Notes under the pieces: model-generated
The model's input: the letters and a program-made list of their open reading frames with translations, nothing else
The model's database searches: none
Told to the model about the DNA's origin: nothing
DNA from: CAZISM01 sp964541895
Lineage (GTDB): Bacteria > Zhuqueibacterota > Zhuqueibacteria > Residuimicrobiales > Residuimicrobiaceae
Assembly: GCA_964541895.1 (NCBI GenBank)
Contig: CAZISM010000199.1
Coordinates: forward strand, 1-7,602
Direction of reading: 5' to 3'
DNA length: 7,602 nt
Program-made: the position numbers and the translations under genes
Shown here: piece by piece, positions 1 to 5,756 of the stretch
Layout: the number at the start of each line of letters is the position of its first letter
Position numbering within the stretch: the first letter of the stretch is position 1

Positions 1-164
1 TTGCCCGCGGCACCGTTCGCGGCGTGGAGGGGCTGAACATGATCGCCATCGGCGGTGTTCAAAAAAATCAACTGACCTATTACGGATTCGGTTTTGCCGG
101 CGTGGTGCAGGGGCGCCAGGTCACCGATGCCGAGATGGAAATATGGAAACCGGATGTCGATTGA
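1..164 (+). CDS. 3' end of an unidentified protein (partial)
   Basis: The frame beginning at base 3 is open to a TGA at 162-164 and gives the last 53 residues of a protein whose start lies before the window. The visible part is rich in Gly, Val and aromatic residues (for example the stretch LTYYGFGFAGVVQGRQ) and ends in acidic EIWKPDVD, which would suit a beta-rich C-terminal domain, but I recognise no family. It is on the same strand as the sugar transporter genes and ends 16 nt before the preferred start of the binding protein, so it probably belongs to the same operon. That would make a carbohydrate-related role plausible, but this is inference from position only. Confidence 0.6.
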   Translation, partial: ARGTVRGVEGLNMIAIGGVQKNQLTYYGFGFAGVVQGRQVTDAEMEIWKPDVD

Positions 165-180
165 AGCGCCTGCAACCGCT

Positions 181-1494
181 ATGAAACCAAGCTTGCTGTT
201 GCTATTGCTCGTCGCTCTGCTTTGTGCCTGCCGCCCGCCTGGTCATGACTCCCTCATCTTTACCCATATTTATGATCCGCTGGGCGGAGCGCAGGGCCAG
301 GCCAATACGGATTGGCTATACGGCCGGGTGCAACTGTTTCGCTCGCTCCATCCGCAGCACCCCCTGCTGATGCAGCAGGCGAAATGGGATAATATCGACA
401 CCAAAATCATGGCCGATTATCGCGCCGGCATCGCCCACGATGTGGTCATGACCTCGTATCAACTGTTGGCCAAGCATCGCCTGGTGGGAGATCTGCTGGA
501 TCTGAACCCGATTCTGCACTGGCCGATGGAGCGAATCCAGCAATTCTCCTGGAGCCCGATATGGGACGGCTGCGTTCAGGACGGCCAACGGTTGGGAGTG
601 CCGCTGGGCACGCATACGCGACTCTGTGTGTATAACAAAGAGCTGTTCCGTCAAGCCGGACTCGATCCGGAACAGCCGCCGCAGACTTTGCCGCAGTTTC
701 TGGAATATGCCAAACGGCTCACCCGCGATCTGGATGGGGATGGCCGCACTGATGTTTGGGGAGCCGCTTTTTTCCTCGGCCCTTCGCGCGCCACTCTGGA
801 GATTACCTTCGCACCCCTTCTCTGGCATTTCGGCGGTGAGCTCTGGGACGTAGACAGCAAACAGGCCTGCTTTGCCGGCGACGCCGGTATCGCGGCTGCC
901 TCCTTTCTTAAAGACCTTCTTACCGTTCATAACGTCGTGCCGGCCTGGTGCATCAGCGGCACCTATGATGACGTTGTCATGCGCGCTTTTCTCAATCACA
1001 GGGTGGCCATGGCCTGGGGCTGGGGTAATTACTGGACACAGGCCCTGGAAGCCGAAGGCTGGGTTAAAGGCTGTTATCCGCCGACGAGCGACGGCCAGGC
1101 GCTCAAAGCCGGTGTGTTTCTCACACCGACCCGCCAGCAGGCTCAGTTCACCAATACCTGGACGGTCTCGTTGCACCGTCTGTCGCGCTGGCCCGAACAG
1201 GGGGCCCAGTTGATCGACCTTTTGCTGGATCCGCAGGCGCTGACCCTGGCGCCGGATTCAGGGCTGCCGTCGCAGAAATTCATGTGGGAACAGCCGCAAT
1301 ACCAAACACCCTATTACAAAGTCTGGTTTGAGGCCGTGCAGAAGGGACGCAGCATGCCGCCGACCGGTCATTATGAAGAGCTGGTCGGTTGTGTGACCGC
1401 AGCGCTGCAGGAGATCATGGTTCGCGACGCAGATATCAGGGCCACGCTGCAGCGGTTTCAATTTGATTACAATAAACGGTATGCCGGCGAGTGA
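181..1494 (+). CDS. Sugar ABC transporter substrate-binding lipoprotein (family 1)
   Basis: This is the extracytoplasmic binding component of a carbohydrate ABC importer (437 residues, a usual length). The start at 181 is chosen because it gives a compact lipoprotein signal: Lys2, a Leu-rich core, and a lipobox LCAC with lipidated Cys17. An ATG at 154 in the same frame has a better purine stretch upstream (GGAAAC) but would add nine residues before the signal and overlap the upstream gene. The region around residues 140-180 has the family-1 pattern GVPLGTHTRLCVYNKELF followed by the AGLDPEQPPQTLPQF segment seen in MalE/UgpB-type proteins. Residues 183-194 (DLDGDGRTDVWG) form an EF-hand-like calcium loop, which is common in this family. 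The two permease genes downstream support the assignment. The sugar cannot be predicted. Confidence 0.93.
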   Translation: MKPSLLLLLLVALLCACRPPGHDSLIFTHIYDPLGGAQGQANTDWLYGRVQLFRSLHPQHPLLMQQAKWDNIDTKIMADYRAGIAHDVVMTSYQLLAKHRLVGDLLDLNPILHWPMERIQQFSWSPIWDGCVQDGQRLGVPLGTHTRLCVYNKELFRQAGLDPEQPPQTLPQFLEYAKRLTRDLDGDGRTDVWGAAFFLGPSRATLEITFAPLLWHFGGELWDVDSKQACFAGDAGIAAASFLKDLLTVHNVVPAWCISGTYDDVVMRAFLNHRVAMAWGWGNYWTQALEAEGWVKGCYPPTSDGQALKAGVFLTPTRQQAQFTNTWTVSLHRLSRWPEQGAQLIDLLLDPQALTLAPDSGLPSQKFMWEQPQYQTPYYKVWFEAVQKGRSMPPTGHYEELVGCVTAALQEIMVRDADIRATLQRFQFDYNKRYAGE

Positions 1495-1883
1495 ATGAAC
1501 GACTTGACTTTTTGCCTGTCGATTAGCTCTTCACAGGTTCAGGGGCCCAGCCTGTCACGTTTGCATTTTTGTATTCGGAGCGGCTCTCCCTCCCGGCTCT
1601 GCAAGAGAGCCTCGAGGTGTTAAGCGAATCATTACCGCTGTTGCACGGCCCCATGCAAACCGTATCAGACCGCAACCACGAATTCAGGGTGGATGGAACT
1701 CGTTTGCGCCTCGAGCTGGCGGAGCGTTCGGTACCTTCCCAAACGGGGCGCAAACCCATCGCACGGTGAACCTGCGATGCGAATCGGCGAGAGCGCCAGG
1801 GGTTTGGACGCATTGTGGGTTGGGCCGGGTTAAAGGCCACGCCGGCCGGCCGTTACACGGTTGCTGCACTCTGCAGGAGGGCC

Positions 1884-1958
1884 ATGCTGCTGCCGCTCGT
1901 GTTCCTGGGCAGCGATTGTTTCAGCAATGTTGATTTGAAATTATTGAAACGCTTTTAA
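1884..1958 (+). CDS. Possible 24-residue leader-like ORF before the permease
   Basis: An ATG at 1884 is preceded by AGGAGG (1875-1880) with only 3 nt between, which is a strong but closely spaced ribosome-binding site. It opens a 24-codon frame with a hydrophobic start (MLLPLVFLGS) and a basic end (LKLLKRF), stopping 10 nt before the permease ATG. The permease itself has only a weak purine stretch (AAGAGA) upstream, so translation of this short ORF might feed ribosomes to it. It is also the last part of the longer broken frame in this gap, so it may be nothing more than a remnant. Confidence 0.2.
   Translation: MLLPLVFLGSDCFSNVDLKLLKRF
1944..1958. promoter_or_regulatory. LacI/cre-type operator-like sequence before the permease
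   Basis: The sequence TTGAAACGCTTTTAA lies in an AT-rich patch 10 bp before the first permease start. It resembles LacI/GalR-family operators, which have an A-run and T-run flanking a central CG (such as TGAAACGnTTnCA). It is an imperfect dyad, and the TTGAAA half is repeated 9 bp upstream (1935-1940). No LacI-family gene is present in the window and no convincing -35/-10 pair was found here, so this is a candidate only. Confidence 0.25.
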
Positions 1959-1968
1959 GAGACTGCCG

Positions 1969-2844
1969 ATGTCGCTGTTGCCTGATAAAAAATATGATCC
2001 GCTCGGTTATCTGTTTATGTCGCCGACGGTTCTGGTGCTGCTGGCTTTTCTGATGTCGCCGCTGTTCTCCGGGATGGTCATGAGTTTTTATACAACGACC
2101 CTGTCCGGCGTGTCGCATTGGGCCGGATGGCGCAACTATCTGCTGCTGTTGAGCGAAGCCCGCTTTCTCAATAACATGTATCTCTCGGTGCTCTATGTTC
2201 TCGGCAATCTTGCCTTGAGTCTGCCGATGGCATACACGCTGGCCATGCTGATAACCCGCCCCGGCCGGACGGCGGTCTGGTTCCGATCCGTGTTTCTGCT
2301 GCCGTGGGTGGTGGCGCCGGTGGTCAGTGCAGTGCTGTTCCGGTCTCTGGTTGAGCCCAATATCGGCCTCTTTAGCCATCTGCTGCAGCTGCTTTCAGGA
2401 CGACCGCATGTCATATTAGCCGAGCCCTTTTGGGCCTTGACCACAATCGTCGGCCACAGCGTGTGGCGGTCGCTGCCATTTATGACGCTGTTCCTGGCGG
2501 CCGGCATGACCATGATTCCGCGTGAGCTTTATGAAGCCGCCCGGGTGGACGGCGCCGGTCCATGGCGGCAGTTCTGCCATCTGACACTGCCGATGACCCG
2601 CCGCCATCTGTTTATCGTCATGTTGACAGTGACGCTGTGGACCCTGCAGGATACGGAAACCATTTATGCCATGACCGAAGGCGGCCCCGGCTACAGCACC
2701 GAGGTCACGGCGGTGCGTTTGTTTAAAGAGTCATTTCTTAATTTCGATCTCAACCGCGGTGCCACTCTCGGCGGCTTGCTGCTGGCCATGGGCGTGGTGT
2801 TCATGATCGCTTACGCCCGGCTGGTAGGGAGGGCTCAGGAATGA
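1969..2844 (+). CDS. Sugar ABC transporter permease, MalF/UgpA type
   Basis: This is the first inner-membrane subunit of the importer (291 residues, six expected membrane helices). The N-terminal helix is at about residues 15-40 (the LFMSPTVLVLLAF region) and several Leu/Val-rich helices follow. The coupling-loop EAA motif that contacts the ATPase begins at Glu189 (EAARVDGAGPWRQFCHLTLP, residues 189-208) and matches the consensus EAA-x2-DGA-x8-P well. The later TEGGPGYSTEV segment is typical of MalF/UgpA-type subunits. ATG 1969 is the start because an in-frame TGA lies at 1945-1947, leaving no upstream ATG; its ribosome-binding site is weak. It overlaps the second permease gene by ATGA. Confidence 0.95.
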   Translation: MSLLPDKKYDPLGYLFMSPTVLVLLAFLMSPLFSGMVMSFYTTTLSGVSHWAGWRNYLLLLSEARFLNNMYLSVLYVLGNLALSLPMAYTLAMLITRPGRTAVWFRSVFLLPWVVAPVVSAVLFRSLVEPNIGLFSHLLQLLSGRPHVILAEPFWALTTIVGHSVWRSLPFMTLFLAAGMTMIPRELYEAARVDGAGPWRQFCHLTLPMTRRHLFIVMLTVTLWTLQDTETIYAMTEGGPGYSTEVTAVRLFKESFLNFDLNRGATLGGLLLAMGVVFMIAYARLVGRAQE

Positions 2845-3644
2845 AACGGCTTGAGAACATTCTGACGTTTCTGGGCTATCTGTTTTTTGGATTGTTTCTG
2901 TTTGTGCCGTTTATCTGGGGCCTGCGCACCTCGCTGGCGCCCTCGTTCGACCAGCAGCTGCTGCCGGTCCGGTATACGCTGGAACATTATCGCATCATCC
3001 TGCAGCGTGCCGAATTTTACCAGTACGCCCTCAATTCGCTGATCATCAGCACCGCTTCCATCGCCGGCGTATTGTTCGTGGCCATGCCGGGCGGCTATGC
3101 CCTGGCGCGTCTGCGCTTTCGCGGCAAACGGTTCGGCGGACTGCTGTTGATCCTGCCCTTGCTGCCGCCGGTGGCGGTGCTGGTGCCGCTGGTTCGCTAT
3201 TATCAGCAACTGGGGCTCTACAACACCCTGCTGGCCGTCATTTTGACCAACATCGTTTTTAACGTGCCGCTGGCGGTGTGGATGCTGCGCAATTTCATCA
3301 TGAGCTGCCCGGTGGAAATCGAAGAGGCGGCGCGCATCGACGGCTGTTCCCGCACCGCAACCCTGGCCCGTATCGTGTTGCCCATGATGGCCCCGGGCGT
3401 GGTGGCGGTGTCCCTGTTTGTGTTCATCAACTCCTGGAACAACTATCTTTTTTCCTTTGCCCTTACCAGTTCGCAGTCGCTGCGCGTGCTGCCGCAGGCC
3501 GTTCTCGCTTTTCTGGGCATGTGGGGCACCTACTGGGGCGGACTCTGTGCCGCCGGCCTGCTGGTTCTGATTCCGCCGGTGCTGCTCTTTCTTCTTTTTC
3601 AACGCTGGTTCGTACAGGGCATGTTTGGGCAACAGCTCAAATAG
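2841..3644 (+). CDS. Sugar ABC transporter permease, MalG/UgpE type
   Basis: This is the second inner-membrane subunit, pairing with the preceding permease to form the sugar channel (267 residues, the usual length). The first helix is at about residues 8-28 (FLGYLFFGLFLFVPFIWG). The EAA loop begins at Glu162 (EAARIDGCSRTATLARIVLP, residues 162-181). Further marks of the MalG group are the GGYALARLRFRGK segment and the FINSWNNYLF segment after the EAA loop. The ATG at 2841 overlaps the upstream TGA, which shows translational coupling, and a purine-rich GGGAGG lies a little upstream. No ATPase gene follows: the next gene is convergent after a 26-bp spacer with no clear terminator hairpin. Confidence 0.95.
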   Translation: MKRLENILTFLGYLFFGLFLFVPFIWGLRTSLAPSFDQQLLPVRYTLEHYRIILQRAEFYQYALNSLIISTASIAGVLFVAMPGGYALARLRFRGKRFGGLLLILPLLPPVAVLVPLVRYYQQLGLYNTLLAVILTNIVFNVPLAVWMLRNFIMSCPVEIEEAARIDGCSRTATLARIVLPMMAPGVVAVSLFVFINSWNNYLFSFALTSSQSLRVLPQAVLAFLGMWGTYWGGLCAAGLLVLIPPVLLFLLFQRWFVQGMFGQQLK

Positions 3645-3670
3645 GCCGTTCTTCCTGCCGGTTAACCTTG

Positions 3671-5152
3671 TCAGTTAGATGCCTGCAAATACGGCGTCGG
3701 GTCTACCGGTTTGCCATTTTGCCACCATTCAAAATGCAGATGCGGGCCGGTTGACAAGCCGGTCGTCCCTACGGTAGCGATGGTTTCTCCCGCCTTGACC
3801 AGATCTCCCTGTTTTACGTTCAGCGTGTGCAGATGCGTATAGCGGGAGGCATAACCGTTTTCGTGCTGCAGCGTCACATACCTTCCCGCCCCTTTGTTGA
3901 TCGTATATTCACTTACCGCTTCCAACACTTTACCGCCGGCGCAGGCGTGGACCTCGGTATTTTTTGCGGCTGCCAGATCAATGCCCTGGTGATGCCACGT
4001 TTCACCCGTATAAGGGTGACGGGCCGGACCAAAGCTCAGGGTCACTTTCATAACGGACAGGGGGTTGACCAGCATCAGGCCGCCGGCCCCTGCAGGCGAC
4101 ACCGACGTCGGGCTTTGGATGGTTACTTTTTGCTCCTGGGCCATCGGCAGCACGGTCAATGACACCAGCAGCAAAAACAGAGTGCGCATGGAACTGACAA
4201 AGCGGGACATGGTGTGTTCTCCTTTCATGTGTTCGATACGATACTTGAATTTGGCAGAGCGTTGACCCAATGCAGCCCAGGCAGCGATGGGCAGCGGCTC
4301 GCCTGTGTTATATCTGAGCGCCCGGAGGACGCCGGCCGCATAGGTCTGAGGTGACAACACCTTTTGCTCCAGCACAAGACTGTCGCAGGCGCATTCACGC
4401 AACAGATTGATGCGGCTGGCAGCGATCCAGATGAGTGGATTGAAAAAATAGAACATCTGCACCAGCGCCTGCAGCGGCAAGAGCAGGTAATCGCGGCGCT
4501 TGATGTGGGCCAGTTCGTGGGCCAGCACACATTCGAGCAGGGTGCGGTCGTTCAGCCGAATCAGCCGCTGAGGAATATGAACGACGGGATTAAACAAACC
4601 GCTGACACAGGCTCCCAGGCCGGAATCGCTGGTCAGCAGCCGGTAGCGACGGTGCAGTCGCAACCGGCGCTGCCAGGCCTGCAGCCGGTCGTTGATCCAC
4701 GGCTCCTGCACCGGCTGTGCATTTCGCAGAAAACGGCGGTGGTGCTGAATACGACCGAGGTGACGCCGGAGCAGCAGGACCACGCCGCTCAACCACGCCA
4801 GCGCCACGATAAGGGGCGTGCCATGGATCGGATCGCGGCCGGGAGCGGGGTCAGCCGGAGCGGCAGAGAGCTCTTCCAGGCCGACGCTGTGGGAATAGCC
4901 GGTCAAGGGCATGCCGCCGGCCAGCCAGAAGCGGTGCAGGCTGGTCGGCAGGGTGAAGGAGGAGGGGAGGAGCAGCCGCACCAGCACCAGCATCCACAAC
5001 CCCAGCAGCAGGCGCGGCGATCGTCGACGCAGCAGAACCGACAACAGCAGCACCGGCAGAAAGATCACGGCGGAGAGAAAGGTCTGTTCGACGAGAACCC
5101 GGGTCAGCGTCGTGGCCCAGGCAACGAGAGGGTGCAGGATCGTGCTGTTCAT
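3671..5152 (-). CDS. M56 (BlaR1-type) membrane metalloprotease fused to an M23 peptidoglycan endopeptidase
   Basis: This 493-residue protein has two zinc-peptidase domains. The N-terminal half is an M56 BlaR1/MecR1-like membrane protease: helices at about 24-41, 47-63 and 112-130, the zinc site HELAH (212-216), and the third-ligand motif ECACD (253-257). After a cytoplasmic segment comes a last membrane helix at about 320-338, then a linker and an M23 domain (about 350-490) that should lie outside the membrane. The M23 site is complete: His388 and Asp392 (HxxxD), His440 in the THLH segment, and His471/His473 in PHLHFE. In BlaR1 the corresponding position holds a penicillin-binding sensor; here it is a presumed wall-cleaving enzyme. 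The start overlaps the blaI stop (ATGA) and is preceded by AAAGGGAAA. By family analogy, M56 would relieve BlaI repression by proteolysis. Whether M23 senses, repairs or cuts the wall is inference. Confidence 0.93.
   Translation of the reverse strand: MNSTILHPLVAWATTLTRVLVEQTFLSAVIFLPVLLLSVLLRRRSPRLLLGLWMLVLVRLLLPSSFTLPTSLHRFWLAGGMPLTGYSHSVGLEELSAAPADPAPGRDPIHGTPLIVALAWLSGVVLLLRRHLGRIQHHRRFLRNAQPVQEPWINDRLQAWQRRLRLHRRYRLLTSDSGLGACVSGLFNPVVHIPQRLIRLNDRTLLECVLAHELAHIKRRDYLLLPLQALVQMFYFFNPLIWIAASRINLLRECACDSLVLEQKVLSPQTYAAGVLRALRYNTGEPLPIAAWAALGQRSAKFKYRIEHMKGEHTMSRFVSSMRTLFLLLVSLTVLPMAQEQKVTIQSPTSVSPAGAGGLMLVNPLSVMKVTLSFGPARHPYTGETWHHQGIDLAAAKNTEVHACAGGKVLEAVSEYTINKGAGRYVTLQHENGYASRYTHLHTLNVKQGDLVKAGETIATVGTTGLSTGPHLHFEWWQNGKPVDPTPYLQASN
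4208..4225 (-). promoter_or_regulatory. Internal Shine-Dalgarno and ATG inside the M56-M23 gene
   Basis: On the minus strand the sequence AAAGGAGA (4225-4218) is followed 8 nt after its AAGGAG core by an in-frame ATG (4210-4208, Met315). Initiation here would give a 179-residue protein beginning MSRFVSSMRTLFLLLVSL, a good signal-peptide shape (basic start, hydrophobic core, then PMAQ, a plausible signal-peptidase site), followed by the whole M23 domain. The gene could therefore make both the membrane-bound fusion and a free exported endopeptidase. The same helix also serves as the last membrane segment of the full-length protein, so the signal-like character alone proves little; the strength and spacing of the ribosome-binding site are the stronger clue. 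Confidence 0.4.
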
Positions 5153-5541
5153 TTTTTCCCTTTCCGCCGCGGCGTCTGCAGCAGCTGTTCCAGTTCTTGC
5201 AATTCCTCCTCGCTGATGGCGGTGCTGTCGCCAAAGAGATGCAGCACCGAGCCGGCTTCGAGTTCGAGCACGCTGTCGGCAAAGAACTGGACAAAGCGCG
5301 CCAGACCCTGCGGCCGGCTGATGGCGGCCGAATAGACATAGAGTCCATGAAACGATTCCCGCCGGAGCAGTTGTTTCTGCACCATGCGGTCCATCATGGT
5401 TTTGGTGGTGGTGTAGGCCCAGCGCAGGGTGTGGACCAGTTGGTCGTGCACTTCGCGCACGCTGCCGGGTCCGCGCTTCCAGAGGACGCGCAGGATTTCG
5501 AACTCGGCGCGGGACAATTCGGGCAAAGGGGTGTTGGTCAT
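5149..5541 (-). CDS. blaI: BlaI/MecI-family transcriptional repressor
   Basis: This 130-residue protein has the usual length and layout of the family. A winged-helix DNA-binding domain spans about residues 8-75 (LSRAEFEILRVLWKRGPGSV, then the recognition region WAYTTTKTMMDRMVQK and the wing around GLYVYSA). A helical dimerisation tail follows (LHLFGDSTAISEEELQELEQ). It is expected to repress its own operon and to be inactivated by cleavage triggered by the M56 partner encoded next to it. The ATG at 5541 is supported by AGGAAA with a 6-nt spacer and by the operator just upstream. No beta-lactamase or penicillin-binding protein gene is visible, so the inducing signal is unknown and need not be a beta-lactam. 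The symbol denotes the family. Confidence 0.93.
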   Translation of the reverse strand: MTNTPLPELSRAEFEILRVLWKRGPGSVREVHDQLVHTLRWAYTTTKTMMDRMVQKQLLRRESFHGLYVYSAAISRPQGLARFVQFFADSVLELEAGSVLHLFGDSTAISEEELQELEQLLQTPRRKGKK

Positions 5542-5559
5542 GAGCGCTTTCCTATTCTA

Positions 5560-5574
5560 TACTACAATGTAGTA
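5560..5574. promoter_or_regulatory. BlaI-type operator (perfect 15-bp dyad)
   Basis: TACTACAATGTAGTA is a perfect inverted repeat with 7-bp arms around one central base. It matches the known BlaI/MecI core (TACA/TGTA, as in TACTACATTGTAGTA). It lies 10 bp downstream of the -10 box and 18 bp before the blaI start codon, so a bound dimer would cover the transcription start region. A partial second copy (AATTACAATGTCAAG, 5598-5612) keeps only the TTACAATGT half and overlaps the -35 box. Confidence 0.9.
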
Positions 5575-5583
5575 ACAATGCTT

Positions 5584-5611
5584 AATATACGAAATTAAAT
5601 TACAATGTCAA
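5584..5611 (-). promoter_or_regulatory. Promoter of the blaI-M56/M23 operon
   Basis: On the minus strand a perfect -35 box TTGACA (5611-5606) is followed after 16 bp by a -10 box TATATT (5589-5584). The start point would fall near 5575, at the edge of the BlaI operator. This is a strong sigma-70-like promoter, consistent with an operon held off by a repressor and strongly induced when the repressor is removed. Confidence 0.8.
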
Positions 5612-5634
5612 GTCAAAAATGAACTGTTTTGGTC

Positions 5635-5658
5635 CGGCCGCGCCTTTGCGGTCGTTTT
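5635..5658 (+). terminator. Terminator-like hairpin between divergent promoters
   Basis: A 7-bp stem CGGCCGC/GCGGTCG (one G-U pair) with a 6-base loop is followed by TTTT. It is short and lies where no + strand gene ends, between the divergent blaI and merR-like promoters. It could stop antisense transcription leaving blaI, or simply be a structured spacer. Confidence 0.2.
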
Positions 5659-5677
5659 CCGCGCCATACTATTTTCC

Positions 5678-5706
5678 TTGCTTTTTTCGTGTTCGTTTGT
5701 TATAAT
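5678..5706 (+). promoter_or_regulatory. Promoter of the tandem-MerR regulator gene
   Basis: A perfect -10 box TATAAT (5701-5706) lies 17 bp after a weaker -35 box TTGCTT (5678-5683). The expected start is near 5713, giving a leader of about 45 nt. The spacer is a normal 17 bp, not the 19-20 bp typical of promoters activated by MerR proteins, so simple repression or constitutive use is more likely for this promoter. Confidence 0.65.
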
Positions 5707-5732
5707 GTATACGTACACTGACACTTTAAAGT
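5706..5732. promoter_or_regulatory. Two dyads around the regulator's transcription start
   Basis: Immediately after the -10 box lie an inverted repeat TGTA-TACG-TACA (5706-5717) and a perfect 10-bp palindrome ACTTTAAAGT (5723-5732). Their place at the expected start site makes them candidate binding sites for autoregulation by the tandem-MerR protein. Short AT-rich palindromes also occur by chance, so this is tentative. Confidence 0.3.
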
Positions 5733-5756
5733 ATTCCTGAACGGATAGGATGAGCC

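Larger units (their letters stand above)
1495..1968. other. 474-bp gap inside the ABC operon; possible decayed gene or dispersed repeat
   Basis: Importer operons normally have only tens of bases between binding protein and permease. Here the + frame from 1527 is open for 80 codons, meets one TGA (1767-1769), then stays open for 62 more codons to TAA 1956-1958. The first part reads like real protein (LPALQESLEVLSESLPLL, then RVDGTRLRLELAERSVP) and its codons look like those of neighbouring genes, but there is no good ATG or ribosome-binding site upstream. The pattern loosely recalls the N-terminal part of HXXXD-type acyltransferases, which is only an impression. The minus strand also has open stretches of 105 and 61 codons. 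Small inverted repeats are present: GGCTCT/AGAGCC at 1595-1611 and GCTGCC/GGCAGC at 1889-1913. No transposase and no clear terminal repeats are visible. A gene remnant or a dispersed repeat fits best. Confidence 0.35.

Noticed and set aside
316..1176. A 286-codon minus-strand frame opposite the binding-protein gene
   Set aside because: No recognisable family and no ribosome-binding site support; the + strand encodes a clear family-1 binding protein.
1534..1554. CAGGTT/AGCCTG hairpin after the binding-protein gene as a terminator
   Set aside because: It has only four Watson-Crick pairs plus a wobble and an A-T pair before mismatches, and the T-rich stretch begins several bases later.
1767..1769. 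Stop-codon recoding (for example selenocysteine) at the in-frame TGA in the gap
   Set aside because: No selenocysteine-type hairpin was evident after the TGA and no start signal exists for the frame; decay of a former coding segment or chance is simpler.
2835..3632. A 265-codon minus-strand frame opposite the second permease
   Set aside because: Gln/His/Lys-rich composition with no hydrophobic or domain pattern, lying exactly opposite a permease with a clear EAA motif.
3645..3670. A shared bidirectional terminator between the convergent permease and M56-M23 genes
   Set aside because: The 26-bp spacer holds no inverted repeat of useful length and no T-run on either strand.
4364..5335. A 323-codon open frame on the + strand, antisense to the M56-M23 gene
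   Set aside because: Its product is a low-complexity Gln/His/Arg-rich sequence with no domain. The opposite strand carries clear M56 motifs and a BlaI partner, so this is a shadow of GC-rich coding DNA.
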